Program-made: the position numbers and the translations under genes
The notes under the pieces: model-generated
The model's input: only the letters and a program-made list of their open reading frames with translations
The model's database searches: none
What the model was told of the DNA's origin: nothing
In this document: piece after piece, positions 39,640-49,465 of the stretch
Layout: every line of letters begins with the position of its first letter
Position numbering within the stretch: position 1 is the stretch's first letter
Assembly (NCBI GenBank): GCA_028693035.1
Contig: JAQUWE010000006.1
Coordinates: 1-64,000 of the forward strand
DNA length: 64,000 bases
Reading direction: 5' to 3'
From: Bacilli bacterium
Lineage (GTDB): Bacteria > Bacillota_I > Bacilli_A > RF39 > UBA660

Positions 39640-41544
39640 ATGAAAAACTACAACGAAGATTCCATAAAAATACTAGAAGGTTTAGATGCCGTTCGTAAAA
39701 GACCTGGTATGTATATAGGATCAACTGACAAAAGAGGACTTCACCATTTAGTCTGGGAAATCGTAGACAATGCAGTAGACGAAGTGATAAATGGATACGG
39801 TCATAAAATTAAAATAATATTACACGCAGACAATAGTGTTACAGTAGAAGACGAAGGAAGAGGAGTCCCAGTTGGACGCCATGTAAGTGGTAAATCGACT
39901 CCAGAAGTTATTTATACAGTACTCCACGCGGGTGGTAAATTTGAAGAAGGCGGATACAAAGTATCTGGAGGACTCCATGGAGTGGGTGGTTCTGTAGTAA
40001 ATGCCTTAAGTAAACATATGGAAGTTTTTATCAAAAGAGATGGATTTGAACACTATATTCGTTTTGAAGATGGTGGTAAAGTAGCAGTTCCATTAAAAAA
40101 ACTAGAAAAAACAAGTAAGACAGGAACCAAAGTACACTTCTTACCAGATGACCAAATCTTTGGAAAAGCAAAATATTCTTACACAACCGTATGTGAAAGA
40201 ATGCAAGAATGTGCTTTCTTACTATCAGGTCTTACCATTGAAGTCATTGATGAAGAAGATGATAAAAGAGATGTTTTTCATTATGAAAATGGAATCAAAT
40301 CTTTTGTAGAATATATCAACGATGGAAAAAGTACTTTACATAAACCGGTTCATTTTGAAGGTGTTAAAAACGGTATCAATGTAGAAATAGCTTTCCAATA
40401 TTCTGATACCTATAATGATAATTTAATTTCCTTTGTAAACAATGTAAAAACATCAGATGGGGGAACTCATGAAGTTGGATTCAAAACAGCTCTTACCAGA
40501 GTTTACAATGATTACGCAAGAAAAAATGGCTATTTAAAAGCCAAAGATAAGAACTTAGAAGGACCAGATACAAGAGAAGGGCTTACAGCTGTTATCAGTT
40601 TACAAATACCAGAATCTCTTCTTCAGTTTGAAGGGCAGACAAAAGGAAAACTGGGTACGCCAGAAGCTAGAAACATTGTAGAAAATGTAACGAGTGAACA
40701 ACTTCAATTCTTCTTAGAAGAAAACAATCAAATTGCGACAGATATCATGAACAAAATGATCAAAAGTAAATTTGTTAGGGAAGCCGCAAGAAAAGCAAGA
40801 GAAGCAGCTCGTAAAGGCAAAGATAAAACCAAAATTGAAAGATTGATCAGTAATAAACTGACACCAGCCCAAGCTAGAAATCCTGCTAAAAACGAACTAT
40901 TCTTAGTCGAAGGAGATTCAGCTGGTGGTACAGCGAAAACGGGAAGAGAACGTAAATTCCAAGCCATTCTATCTTTACGTGGTAAAGTTATCAATAGTGA
41001 AAAAACAAAACTAGAAGAATTATTAAAAAATGAAGAAATCAATACCATCATTCATACCGTAGGCGCAGGTGTTGGAAGTGACTTCGATATCACAGATTGT
41101 AATTATGATAAAGTCATTATTATGACCGATGCCGATGTCGATGGAGCCCATATCCAAACCCTTTTACTTACTTTCTTTTACCGTTATATGAAACCCCTTA
41201 TTGAAGAAGGACATCTTTATATCGCAATGCCTCCTTTATATAAACTCGCAAACGGAAAAGAAATTCATTATGCTTGGGATGATGAAGAACGTGCTAAAAT
41301 ATTAAGCAAAAGTAAAATCAAATTAGAAACTTCAAGATATAAAGGACTAGGTGAAATGAACGCGGACCAGTTATGGGAAACCACCATGAATCCAGAAACC
41401 AGAAGTTTAATCAAAGTAGGCATAACCGATGCTGCTTTAGCAGAAAAAAGAGTCAGTGTTTTAATGGGAGATAAAGTAGAGCCAAGAAAAGAATGGATCG
41501 AAGAAAATATTGTTTTCACACTAGAAGACGATTATGCCGTATAA
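39640..41544 (+). CDS. parE: DNA topoisomerase IV subunit B
   Basis: LEGLDAVRKRPGMYIGSTDKRGLHHLVWEIVDNAVDE; EGDSAGGTAK; TDADVDGAHI; homologous partner parC downstream. Confidence 0.93.
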   Translation: MKNYNEDSIKILEGLDAVRKRPGMYIGSTDKRGLHHLVWEIVDNAVDEVINGYGHKIKIILHADNSVTVEDEGRGVPVGRHVSGKSTPEVIYTVLHAGGKFEEGGYKVSGGLHGVGGSVVNALSKHMEVFIKRDGFEHYIRFEDGGKVAVPLKKLEKTSKTGTKVHFLPDDQIFGKAKYSYTTVCERMQECAFLLSGLTIEVIDEEDDKRDVFHYENGIKSFVEYINDGKSTLHKPVHFEGVKNGINVEIAFQYSDTYNDNLISFVNNVKTSDGGTHEVGFKTALTRVYNDYARKNGYLKAKDKNLEGPDTREGLTAVISLQIPESLLQFEGQTKGKLGTPEARNIVENVTSEQLQFFLEENNQIATDIMNKMIKSKFVREAARKAREAARKGKDKTKIERLISNKLTPAQARNPAKNELFLVEGDSAGGTAKTGRERKFQAILSLRGKVINSEKTKLEELLKNEEINTIIHTVGAGVGSDFDITDCNYDKVIIMTDADVDGAHIQTLLLTFFYRYMKPLIEEGHLYIAMPPLYKLANGKEIHYAWDDEERAKILSKSKIKLETSRYKGLGEMNADQLWETTMNPETRSLIKVGITDAALAEKRVSVLMGDKVEPRKEWIEENIVFTLEDDYAV

Positions 41545-41584
41545 ACAATTGACGAAATAAATAAAATATATTATAATAAAAGCA

Positions 41585-41794
41585 ATATTGATTGGAAGAG
41601 TATTATTTAAAAAAATATTACAGGGAAGATGAACAAATGAGAACATCTATATTTTTATATAAGAAAGACACCAAATAAAAACAATAATCGTATTTCTGCG
41701 TTAAAGAACCAAAGCGCATAGCATCGCTATGAAATAAGGTGGCACCGCGGAAATAACCGTCCTTATATACGAAAGTATATAGGGGCTTTTTTTT
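41585..41794 (+). promoter_or_regulatory. T-box riboswitch leader upstream of nitroreductase-hisS-aspS
   Basis: AAGGTGGCACCGCGG (41736-41750) followed by AACCGTCCTTATATAC..GTATATAGGGGCTTTTTTTT terminator; stem I GGGAAGATGA..; specifier region AGAAAGACACCAAA. Confidence 0.92.
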
Positions 41795-41808
41795 AGAAAG
41801 GAAAGACT

Positions 41809-42342
41809 ATGGAAACAAAAGAAATCATTGAAAAAAGAAGAAGTATCAGAAGTTTTGAAAAAGATCAAATAGAAGACAGTATCATCAAAGATATTTTATA
41901 TGATGGTACGATGGCACCTTCTGCTCATCATAAACAACCATGGGAATTTATAGTGATTAAAAACGAACTTATTAAAAATAAAATAGCGTCCTTTTTAATT
42001 GAAAAAGATTTACGCATGGGAAAAGAATCTTCTTCAAGTCATACAGCACGTGTCATTAAAGAAGCACCTGTATGTATCTTGGTTTATAACAAATATGAAG
42101 AACAACCCCTTATGAATACCTTATCAGTAGGCGCTGCTATCCAAAATATGCTGCTTTCCGCAACTGACCATGGTCTTGGCAGTCTATGGGTAGGAAATGT
42201 ATGCAAAGTAGAAGATGAAATACAAAAATTACTTGGCAAAAATATGCGTCTAATGAGTGCTGTCTTACTTGGGTATGTAAAAGAATATCCAAATAAACCA
42301 GAAAGAAACTTAGTCGATGCAATTACAGAATGGAAAATATAA
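41809..42342 (+). CDS. Nitroreductase family protein
   Basis: EIIEKRRSIRSFEKD, APSAHHKQPWEFIVI, GLGSLWVGN. Confidence 0.92.
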   Translation: METKEIIEKRRSIRSFEKDQIEDSIIKDILYDGTMAPSAHHKQPWEFIVIKNELIKNKIASFLIEKDLRMGKESSSSHTARVIKEAPVCILVYNKYEEQPLMNTLSVGAAIQNMLLSATDHGLGSLWVGNVCKVEDEIQKLLGKNMRLMSAVLLGYVKEYPNKPERNLVDAITEWKI

Positions 42343-42357
42343 AAAGGAGATGAAAAT

Positions 42358-43641
42358 ATGATCCAAAAACCAAAAGGTACCTATGATGTTACCAAAGAAC
42401 AAAGTGAAACAATTTTATATATAGAAAAATTATTAAAAACAGTGATGGATAATTATAATTATAATTACATTAGAACACCCTTATTTGAAGCCAGTGAACT
42501 TTTTCATAGAGGGGTTGGAGAAACAACCGATATCGTAACCAAAGAAACGTATGACTTCAAAGATAGGGGAGACCGTAATATGACCCTTAGACCAGAAGGA
42601 ACCGCTGGTGTTGTAAGAGCTTTCTTAGAAAACAAAATGTATGCAGATCCAGATATGCCAAGTAAAAACTGGTATTATGGACCTATGTACCGTTACGAAA
42701 GACCACAAAAAGGTCGTTATAGAGAACTTTATCAGTTTGGCGTAGAAGTGTTTGGTTCAAGTGATCCAATGATGGACGCTGAAGTTATCAGTATTCCTGT
42801 TAGTATTTATAAATTATTAGGACTCAAAGGCGTGAAAGTAAAAATCAATAGTCTTGGAGATAAAGAATCAAGAGAAGCATATAGAAATGCTTTACTTGCT
42901 TACTTTAAACCGCATTTAGATGATTTATGTGATGACTGCAGGGAACGTTACCAAAAAAATCCTTTACGTATTTTAGATTGCAAGGTAGATGCAGACAAAG
43001 ACTATATGAAAAAAGCACCTACTACAATAGAATATCTAAATGAAGAAAGTAAAACTTTCTTTGAAAACGTACAAAAATATTTAGATGCTTTAGGTATTGA
43101 TTATGAAGTAGATCCTTCTGTTGTAAGAGGACTTGATTATTATACCCATACTGTATTTGAAATAGAAGCTAGTATTGAAGGCTTTGGCTCACAAAATGTA
43201 TTATGTGGGGGAGGCAGATACGACGGTTTGGTAGAAGTCATCGGAGACAAAAAAGTGCCTGGTGTTGGTTTTGCTCTTGGTATGGAAAGACTCCTTTCTG
43301 CATTAGAATTTGAAAAAATATCACTTGTAGAAGAGAAAAGCCTAGATGTATATGTCATTCCTGTAGGAGAAGAAGATAAAGAAGAAGCTTTCTTCTACAC
43401 ACAAACCCTTAGAATGAATGGTTTTACAGCTGAAACAGATTATATGAATCGTAATTTAAAAGCCAATTTTAAACAAGCAGATCGTTTAAATGCTAAATTT
43501 CTTTTGATACTAGGAGAAGAAGAAAGAAAAGCAGGAATCTATACCCTTAAAGACAATAGAGAGAAAAAAGAATACAAAATAGATAAAGAAGAAATTGTAG
43601 ACTTTTTAGATACACAGATAATGGAGGAAGAACATGAATAA
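42358..43641 (+). CDS. hisS: Histidyl-tRNA synthetase
   Basis: KPKGTYDVTKEQS, LRPEGTAGVVRAFLE, VRGLDYYTHTVFE, GGGRYDGLVE. Confidence 0.95.
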   Translation: MIQKPKGTYDVTKEQSETILYIEKLLKTVMDNYNYNYIRTPLFEASELFHRGVGETTDIVTKETYDFKDRGDRNMTLRPEGTAGVVRAFLENKMYADPDMPSKNWYYGPMYRYERPQKGRYRELYQFGVEVFGSSDPMMDAEVISIPVSIYKLLGLKGVKVKINSLGDKESREAYRNALLAYFKPHLDDLCDDCRERYQKNPLRILDCKVDADKDYMKKAPTTIEYLNEESKTFFENVQKYLDALGIDYEVDPSVVRGLDYYTHTVFEIEASIEGFGSQNVLCGGGRYDGLVEVIGDKKVPGVGFALGMERLLSALEFEKISLVEEKSLDVYVIPVGEEDKEEAFFYTQTLRMNGFTAETDYMNRNLKANFKQADRLNAKFLLILGEEERKAGIYTLKDNREKKEYKIDKEEIVDFLDTQIMEEEHE

Positions 43642-44947
43642 AATATATGCGAAAAATTTAAATAAACACTTTGGTGAAACCATCGTTTTCCAAGGTTTTG
43701 TAGAAAAAATAAGAGACTTACAATATGTACAATTTTTAGTACTTAAAGATGGTACTGGTAAAGTACAGCTTACAATTGAAAAAAATGAAGAAACAAAAGC
43801 ACTACAAGAAGTTGTAGCCAATTTAACTTTAGAAAGTACTGTAAAAGTAACAGGAAAATTACTAGAAAGTCCTTCTGTAAAATTAAATGGCATGGAAATA
43901 ATTCCAGAAGAAATCATTGTAACAAGTACTTCTTTACCAGAACTTCCTTTTGATAACAAAAGCAAGGACAATAGTTTAAGAGAAACAAGACTTGATTATC
44001 GTTTTATTGATTTAAGAAGAGAAGAAAACAATCTCCTTTTCAATTGCCAAACTGTATTGGAACAAGGTTTTAGAGAATACTGGACAAAAAATCAATATAC
44101 AGAAATCCATACCCCTAAAATTGCAGCAGGAGCAGCTGAATCTGGTGCAGAGGTATTTAAAATCGATTACTTTGGAAAAGAGGCTTGTTTATCACAGTCA
44201 CCACAATTCTATAAACAAATGGCTATGGCAAGTGGATTTGATAAAGTCTTTGAAATGGGACCTGTTTTTAGAGCAGAAAATTCACATACTTCTTACCATG
44301 CCACTGAAATTCATATGGCAGATGCAGAGATTGCTTGGGTAGACGGTGTAGAAGATGTCATGGAAGAAGAAGAAAACTGGATCAAATACGGCATTGATAA
44401 AATGTGGGAAGCCTATGGAGAAGAAATTGAAAAAGCTTTCAAAGTACAAAAAGTAGATACAAGTATCACATTCCCAAGAATTACTTTTGCAGAAGCTAAA
44501 CAAATTTTAAAAGATAAGTATCATTATATGGGCGAAAAAGAAGATGACTTTGAAAGAAAAGAAGAAATGCTTCTTTGTAAATATGCAAAAGAAATGTATA
44601 ATTGTGATTTTGTTTTTGTTACAAAATTTCCATTTAGTGCAAGACCTTTCTATCATATGGTAGGAGAAGATGGACTTACTAAAAGTTATGATTTATTATT
44701 TAGAGGCATTGAAATTACAACAGGTGCCCAAAGAGAACATAGACATGATATTTTAAGAAAACAAATTATTGAAAAAGGAGTAGATCCAGAATCTTTAGCC
44801 TTTTACTTAGATTTCTTTAAATATGGATGTCCTCCACATGGTGGCTTTGGTGTTGGGGTAGCCCGTATTATGATGCAACTATTCCATATTGATAACATTA
44901 GAGAAGCAACCTTTATTTATAGAGGACCAACACGTTTAAATCCATAA
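43634..44947 (+). CDS. aspS: Aspartyl-tRNA synthetase, archaeal-type architecture
   Basis: 437 aa without bacterial GAD insertion; GAAESGAEVFKIDYFGKEACLSQSPQFYKQM, FEMGPVFRAENSHT, FGVGVARIMMQLF. Confidence 0.9.
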   Translation: MNKIYAKNLNKHFGETIVFQGFVEKIRDLQYVQFLVLKDGTGKVQLTIEKNEETKALQEVVANLTLESTVKVTGKLLESPSVKLNGMEIIPEEIIVTSTSLPELPFDNKSKDNSLRETRLDYRFIDLRREENNLLFNCQTVLEQGFREYWTKNQYTEIHTPKIAAGAAESGAEVFKIDYFGKEACLSQSPQFYKQMAMASGFDKVFEMGPVFRAENSHTSYHATEIHMADAEIAWVDGVEDVMEEEENWIKYGIDKMWEAYGEEIEKAFKVQKVDTSITFPRITFAEAKQILKDKYHYMGEKEDDFERKEEMLLCKYAKEMYNCDFVFVTKFPFSARPFYHMVGEDGLTKSYDLLFRGIEITTGAQREHRHDILRKQIIEKGVDPESLAFYLDFFKYGCPPHGGFGVGVARIMMQLFHIDNIREATFIYRGPTRLNP

Positions 44948-45102
44948 AACGTAAAGTTTACAAAAAAACGTACAGTAAAAATACCAATAAAAATAAGGAA
45001 AAAAAGTACTTCATACGTAAATGGTACTTTTTTTGTTTACAATGAATTCTTTTTAAGATACAATAAAGATATAGTAAAGAAGAATAAGAAAGAGGTTTTT
45101 GT

Positions 45103-46989
45103 ATGTTAAATAATTATGCCAATATGTCAAATGAAACATCCACTTTCCTAATGAGTCTTATAATTGCAGTAGCCATCGTTGGATTTGTGATTTATTTGAT
45201 TTTAGGAATTAGTTGGTCTAAAATTTTCAAAAGTAATGGAGAAAAAGGATTTAAGGCTTTTATTCCTGTCTACAATGCATGCGTGCTTATGGAGATTGTA
45301 GGTATGAATCCAGCTATGGTTTTATTGTTCCTTATTCCGATTGTAAATTTATTTGTCCTTGCTTTAGTAAGTGTAAGAGTTGCGAATAAATTTGAAAAGG
45401 GAGCAGGATTTGCGATAGGACTATTGTTCTTTCCATTTATCTGTTACCCAATCTTAGCTTTTTCTTCTTCTGAAGTAAAAGAAAAAAGAGAAGTAAAAAA
45501 ACACAAAAAAGAAGCACTTGCAGAAGAAGAGGATCCTATTATCTGTTCTGTATGTGGAACCACTTTAGCGCCTGATGCTACAGAATGTTTTGTATGTGGG
45601 GAAAAAGTAGAGCCAAAAAATGCTGAAACAGTAGAAGTACCAGTGTTAGAACAACTTGCTAAAGAAGAAATGAGTAAAAATTCTTTAGAAGAAATGCCTA
45701 CATTAGAAACAGAAGAAAAAGAAGAAACACCTTCTTTAGAAAATATAGAGGAACCAGCTTTGGATCCTATTTATGGAGCGCCTCAAATGGAAGAGAAACA
45801 AGAGGAACCTGTATATTCTAATATAGAAGAGGAAGAAATACCTGTCACACCAATTCCAAGTTCTTTTGTGGAAGAAGAAGTGCCAGCTGCACCTACCAAT
45901 GATTTTGATATCAATGAAATCGTAAATGCATATAACACGGATGAAGCCCCTCTAGAACCAGTGTCTCCGGAAGTGGAAGAGGCACCTTATGAAAGTAGAG
46001 AACCTTATAAATATAAAGCGTCTTCTAAAACACTTGATGAAATATTAAAATTAAACAACAATTTATATACAAATATAGAAAATAAGAAAAAAGAAGAAGA
46101 CGATCTTCCTAAGGAAGAAAACCTTATTTCTAAAGAAGATGTACAACCACTTGTGCAAACAGAACTTCCAAAAGAAAAGGAAGCAGAATTAGAACAAGAA
46201 GTAGATGATTTTGTAAAAGAATTGCTTCATTTAAAAAGTGAAAACGAAGCTACAAAAGAAGACGTTGTACCAGTAGAGCCTATTACAACCAATTTTGTAA
46301 AAGAGGAAATTCCATCTACACAATTTGATTTTATGCCAGCAGAACCTTTTGCATCAGAAGAAACAAGTGCACCTAGTGTAGAAAAAAATAATGATTTGTT
46401 TGGAAAAGCAAATGAAATGAATATTCCTGTAGAAGAAAAAGAAATAGAACCTTATATACCAGAAGAAGTAAGCATTCCTAAGGTAGAAGAAAAAGATGAT
46501 TTATTTCAAAAAATCAATGAAATGAACGCCGCTTTAGAAGAACAAGAACCAGAACCTTATATGCAAGAAGAAAGCAGTACTCCTAAGGCAGAAGAAAAAG
46601 ATGATCTATTTGAAAAAATCAACGAAATGAATGCCGCTTTAGAAAAGCAAGAAGAATCTTATGTACCAGAAGAGGTAAATGTTCCTAAAATAGAAGGTGC
46701 ACATTTATTTGGACAACAAAGTACAGTAGAAGTACCTTTAGAGGAAACTTCAATACCTGCATTTGTTCCAAATGAACCAATTGATTTAACCGCACATTTT
46801 CCAAAAGTAGAAAAACTTCCAGTAGACGAAGCTCCTTATATAAAAGAAGAACCTGTTGTGGAAGAAGTGAAACATGAAGAATTTGTTAAACCAGGAATTG
46901 GACAAGTAAGAACTTGTACAAACTGTGGTTCAACTATTCCAAGATATAGCCAAAGATGTTTACTTTGCGGACAAGCAATCGAAAAATAG
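45103..46989 (+). CDS. DUF5684-type membrane protein with two zinc ribbons and an acidic repeat region
   Basis: WSKIFKSNGEKGFKAFIPVYNACVLMEIVG; CSVCGTTLAPDATECFVCG; CTNCGSTIPRYSQRCLLCG. Confidence 0.8.
   Translation: MLNNYANMSNETSTFLMSLIIAVAIVGFVIYLILGISWSKIFKSNGEKGFKAFIPVYNACVLMEIVGMNPAMVLLFLIPIVNLFVLALVSVRVANKFEKGAGFAIGLLFFPFICYPILAFSSSEVKEKREVKKHKKEALAEEEDPIICSVCGTTLAPDATECFVCGEKVEPKNAETVEVPVLEQLAKEEMSKNSLEEMPTLETEEKEETPSLENIEEPALDPIYGAPQMEEKQEEPVYSNIEEEEIPVTPIPSSFVEEEVPAAPTNDFDINEIVNAYNTDEAPLEPVSPEVEEAPYESREPYKYKASSKTLDEILKLNNNLYTNIENKKKEEDDLPKEENLISKEDVQPLVQTELPKEKEAELEQEVDDFVKELLHLKSENEATKEDVVPVEPITTNFVKEEIPSTQFDFMPAEPFASEETSAPSVEKNNDLFGKANEMNIPVEEKEIEPYIPEEVSIPKVEEKDDLFQKINEMNAALEEQEPEPYMQEESSTPKAEEKDDLFEKINEMNAALEKQEESYVPEEVNVPKIEGAHLFGQQSTVEVPLEETSIPAFVPNEPIDLTAHFPKVEKLPVDEAPYIKEEPVVEEVKHEEFVKPGIGQVRTCTNCGSTIPRYSQRCLLCGQAIEK
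46378..46689 (+). repeat. Coding tandem repeat, 105-nt (35-aa) period, three copies
   Basis: VEKNNDLFGKANEMN.. / VEEKDDLFQKINEMNAALEEQEPEPY.. / AEEKDDLFEKINEMNAALEKQEESY.. starting at 46378, 46483, 46588. Confidence 0.85.
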
Positions 46990-47095
46990 AAAGTGTAAAA
47001 GCTTCCTTTTTTTTACTATATTTTTTATTATATAATGATAGACTAAGAATAGGGAGTATGGTACACTATATAAAGAATAGAGGAGTGAGTACAGA

Positions 47096-48760
47096 ATGAA
47101 TAGAAAAAGAGGATTTACCTTGATAGAACTTTTGGCTGTAATAGTAATACTTGCTATTATTGCCCTTATTGCGACCCCTATTATAGTAGGTGTTATTAAT
47201 AAATCTAAAAAGAATGCTTTTTTAGATGCTTCTTATGGAGTACTAGAAGCAGGCAAATTATACTATGCCAAAAATCTTAACAATGATGCATTTACAGGAG
47301 AAACTTTTACCTTCCCAGACGATGCTGGCAGTTTAAAATTATCGGGTGAAAAACCAGGAGGTGGAACTCTCTTTATAGGCAGCAAAGGGGAAACCACCTT
47401 ATCCATTTTTGATAAAGGAAAAAACTGGTGTGCTAGTAAAGAAGATAAAGACGAAAAAGTAACTATCAAAAAGTACACAGATACATGTGGAGAGGTAGAT
47501 ACAGAAAATAATACAGAACAATTAAATGTTTTAATGCAAAAACAAATCACTAAAAACACAGAAACAGTATGTACAGAGGCAAGTGGTGTCTTTTCAGGAA
47601 ATTGCTATTTCAAAGGAACCGAAGAAGAAATCAATAAAAACTATGTTTGGTATAGTGGACTGCTATGGAGAGTTTTATCTGTTTCTAATAACGGAAATGT
47701 AAGAATGATTAGTGAACTTCCTTTAACAGCCATTCATGGTTTTGAGGAAAAATATTTGTGGAGTGGCAATGCTGCCTATTATAAAGATAGTAGTTTAAAT
47801 AAATGGCTATCTACTAATTTTTATGAAAATTTATCTAATGAAGCAAAATCAAGTATTCAAAATGAGAGTTTTTGTATTGGTACATCACTAAATAATTGTT
47901 CTTTAAAGTCAAGTTCTAATCCTGCTGGAATGCTTACTGAAGAGGAATATACAAAAGCAGGAGAAAGTAATTCTTATTTAAACAATCAAAGAGCCTTCTT
48001 TTTAGCCAATTATAAAACATCTACCACGCTTGCTTATGCAGACAATCAAGGAATAGTGCAAGCTGGACCTTATTATAATATCCATGGCGTTCGTCCAGTG
48101 ATCACCACTGTATCCTTCGTTCCTAATAAAGGGAATGGTACAAAAGAAAAACCATATCAATTATATACAAAGAAAACAAATATAACAGATATAGATGTAG
48201 GAAGTTATATAAGTGTTCCAAAAAAAGAAGACGGAAATTATCTGGTAAGACTCATTGATAAAAAGGATGGACCTAAAGTTGTTTTAAACGATACCTATGG
48301 AAGCTCTGTAATGAACACAAATAAAGCCCCTTGGTATTCAGCAGCAACTGTTATGCAAAATTATTTAAATACTTTTTATAATGGATTGCATACAGGTTAT
48401 GTAGATACAGCAAATCATGATTACAATGCTACCCTTTATAATCCTGTAGATGGCAGGACGGGTTGGCCAAATGCAACTTCGATTTGGCAAGGAAAAATTG
48501 CACTGTTAAGAGTAGCGGACTGGTTTTGTGGAAATGATATTTTACTAGGAAGTAATGAACTCATTTGGACGATGACAACCAGCCGGAATACAGGGGGTAG
48601 TGGCCAGTTTATGGCTATCAATAGTCACCCGGCCCAAACACTCAGTTCAACACTTGCTGATACTTCAGCAAAAGTACGTCCATCTTGGTATTTAAAAAAC
48701 GATTTAACAGTTATAAGTGGGGAAGGAACCCTCAAAAATCCATATATTTTAAAAGGATAA
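47096..48760 (+). CDS. Prepilin-like protein with tandem C-terminal (G)VRP-type domains
   Basis: RGFTLIELLAVIVILAIIALIATPII; HGVRPVITTVSF..GNGTKEKPYQL and AKVRPSWYLKN..GEGTLKNPYIL. Confidence 0.85.
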   Translation: MNRKRGFTLIELLAVIVILAIIALIATPIIVGVINKSKKNAFLDASYGVLEAGKLYYAKNLNNDAFTGETFTFPDDAGSLKLSGEKPGGGTLFIGSKGETTLSIFDKGKNWCASKEDKDEKVTIKKYTDTCGEVDTENNTEQLNVLMQKQITKNTETVCTEASGVFSGNCYFKGTEEEINKNYVWYSGLLWRVLSVSNNGNVRMISELPLTAIHGFEEKYLWSGNAAYYKDSSLNKWLSTNFYENLSNEAKSSIQNESFCIGTSLNNCSLKSSSNPAGMLTEEEYTKAGESNSYLNNQRAFFLANYKTSTTLAYADNQGIVQAGPYYNIHGVRPVITTVSFVPNKGNGTKEKPYQLYTKKTNITDIDVGSYISVPKKEDGNYLVRLIDKKDGPKVVLNDTYGSSVMNTNKAPWYSAATVMQNYLNTFYNGLHTGYVDTANHDYNATLYNPVDGRTGWPNATSIWQGKIALLRVADWFCGNDILLGSNELIWTMTTSRNTGGSGQFMAINSHPAQTLSSTLADTSAKVRPSWYLKNDLTVISGEGTLKNPYILKG

Positions 48761-48763
48761 AAG

Positions 48764-48793
48764 AAAGTACTCTATTATAGAGTACTTTTTTAT
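48764..48793 (+). terminator. Intrinsic terminator
   Basis: aaagtactctattatagagtacttttt. Confidence 0.65.
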
Positions 48794-48931
48794 GAAATAA
48801 AACACAAAAAGAGACACAGAATAATAATAAGAGAAATAGAATAAAAGAAAAGACAAAAAAACGATTAAAAAACTTGTGATGAGAGAAAACCCATGTTATA
48901 CTAATAGTAATAGATAGGAAAGAGGTCGTAT

Positions 48932-49393
48932 ATGAACAAAAATGTAATAAAAATAGTCAGTGTATTTATCATCAGTTGTTTCTTTTTAACAGGATGTGGG
49001 GGAAATAAAAAGTCCATACCGGCTGATTCTTTCCGAAAAGAAATGGAAAAAAAGGCTTATACAGTCCAAGATGTAACCGCTACTTATGATCAAGAAACAA
49101 CAAGTAAAGCATTATTTGCTGTCAACACAGAATACCAAATTGAATTCTATGCCCTAAAGAATGGGGACGGTGCAAAAAGTTCTTATGATTTCAATAAGAG
49201 TAGAGTTGCAATCCAAAAAACAAAAGATGCTAAAGAAAAAGAAGTTAAAAAAGGAAATTATGTATACTATACATTAGAATCTTCTAAAGTATATACCGTT
49301 ATTTCAAAAGTAGACAATACAGTTCTTTATGCAAGTACAGATAGCAAACATAAAAAAGAAATAGAAGAAGTTATAAAGAACTTAGGGTATTAA
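48932..49393 (+). CDS. Putative lipoprotein
   Basis: Signal peptide with lipobox FLTGCGG; 153 aa. Confidence 0.75.
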   Translation: MNKNVIKIVSVFIISCFFLTGCGGNKKSIPADSFRKEMEKKAYTVQDVTATYDQETTSKALFAVNTEYQIEFYALKNGDGAKSSYDFNKSRVAIQKTKDAKEKEVKKGNYVYYTLESSKVYTVISKVDNTVLYASTDSKHKKEIEEVIKNLGY

Positions 49394-49465
49394 AAATAAG
49401 GAAAAGACAAGGAAAACATTGGCTTTCCTTTTTTTTTTTGATATAATAAACAAAGGTGATGTAAG

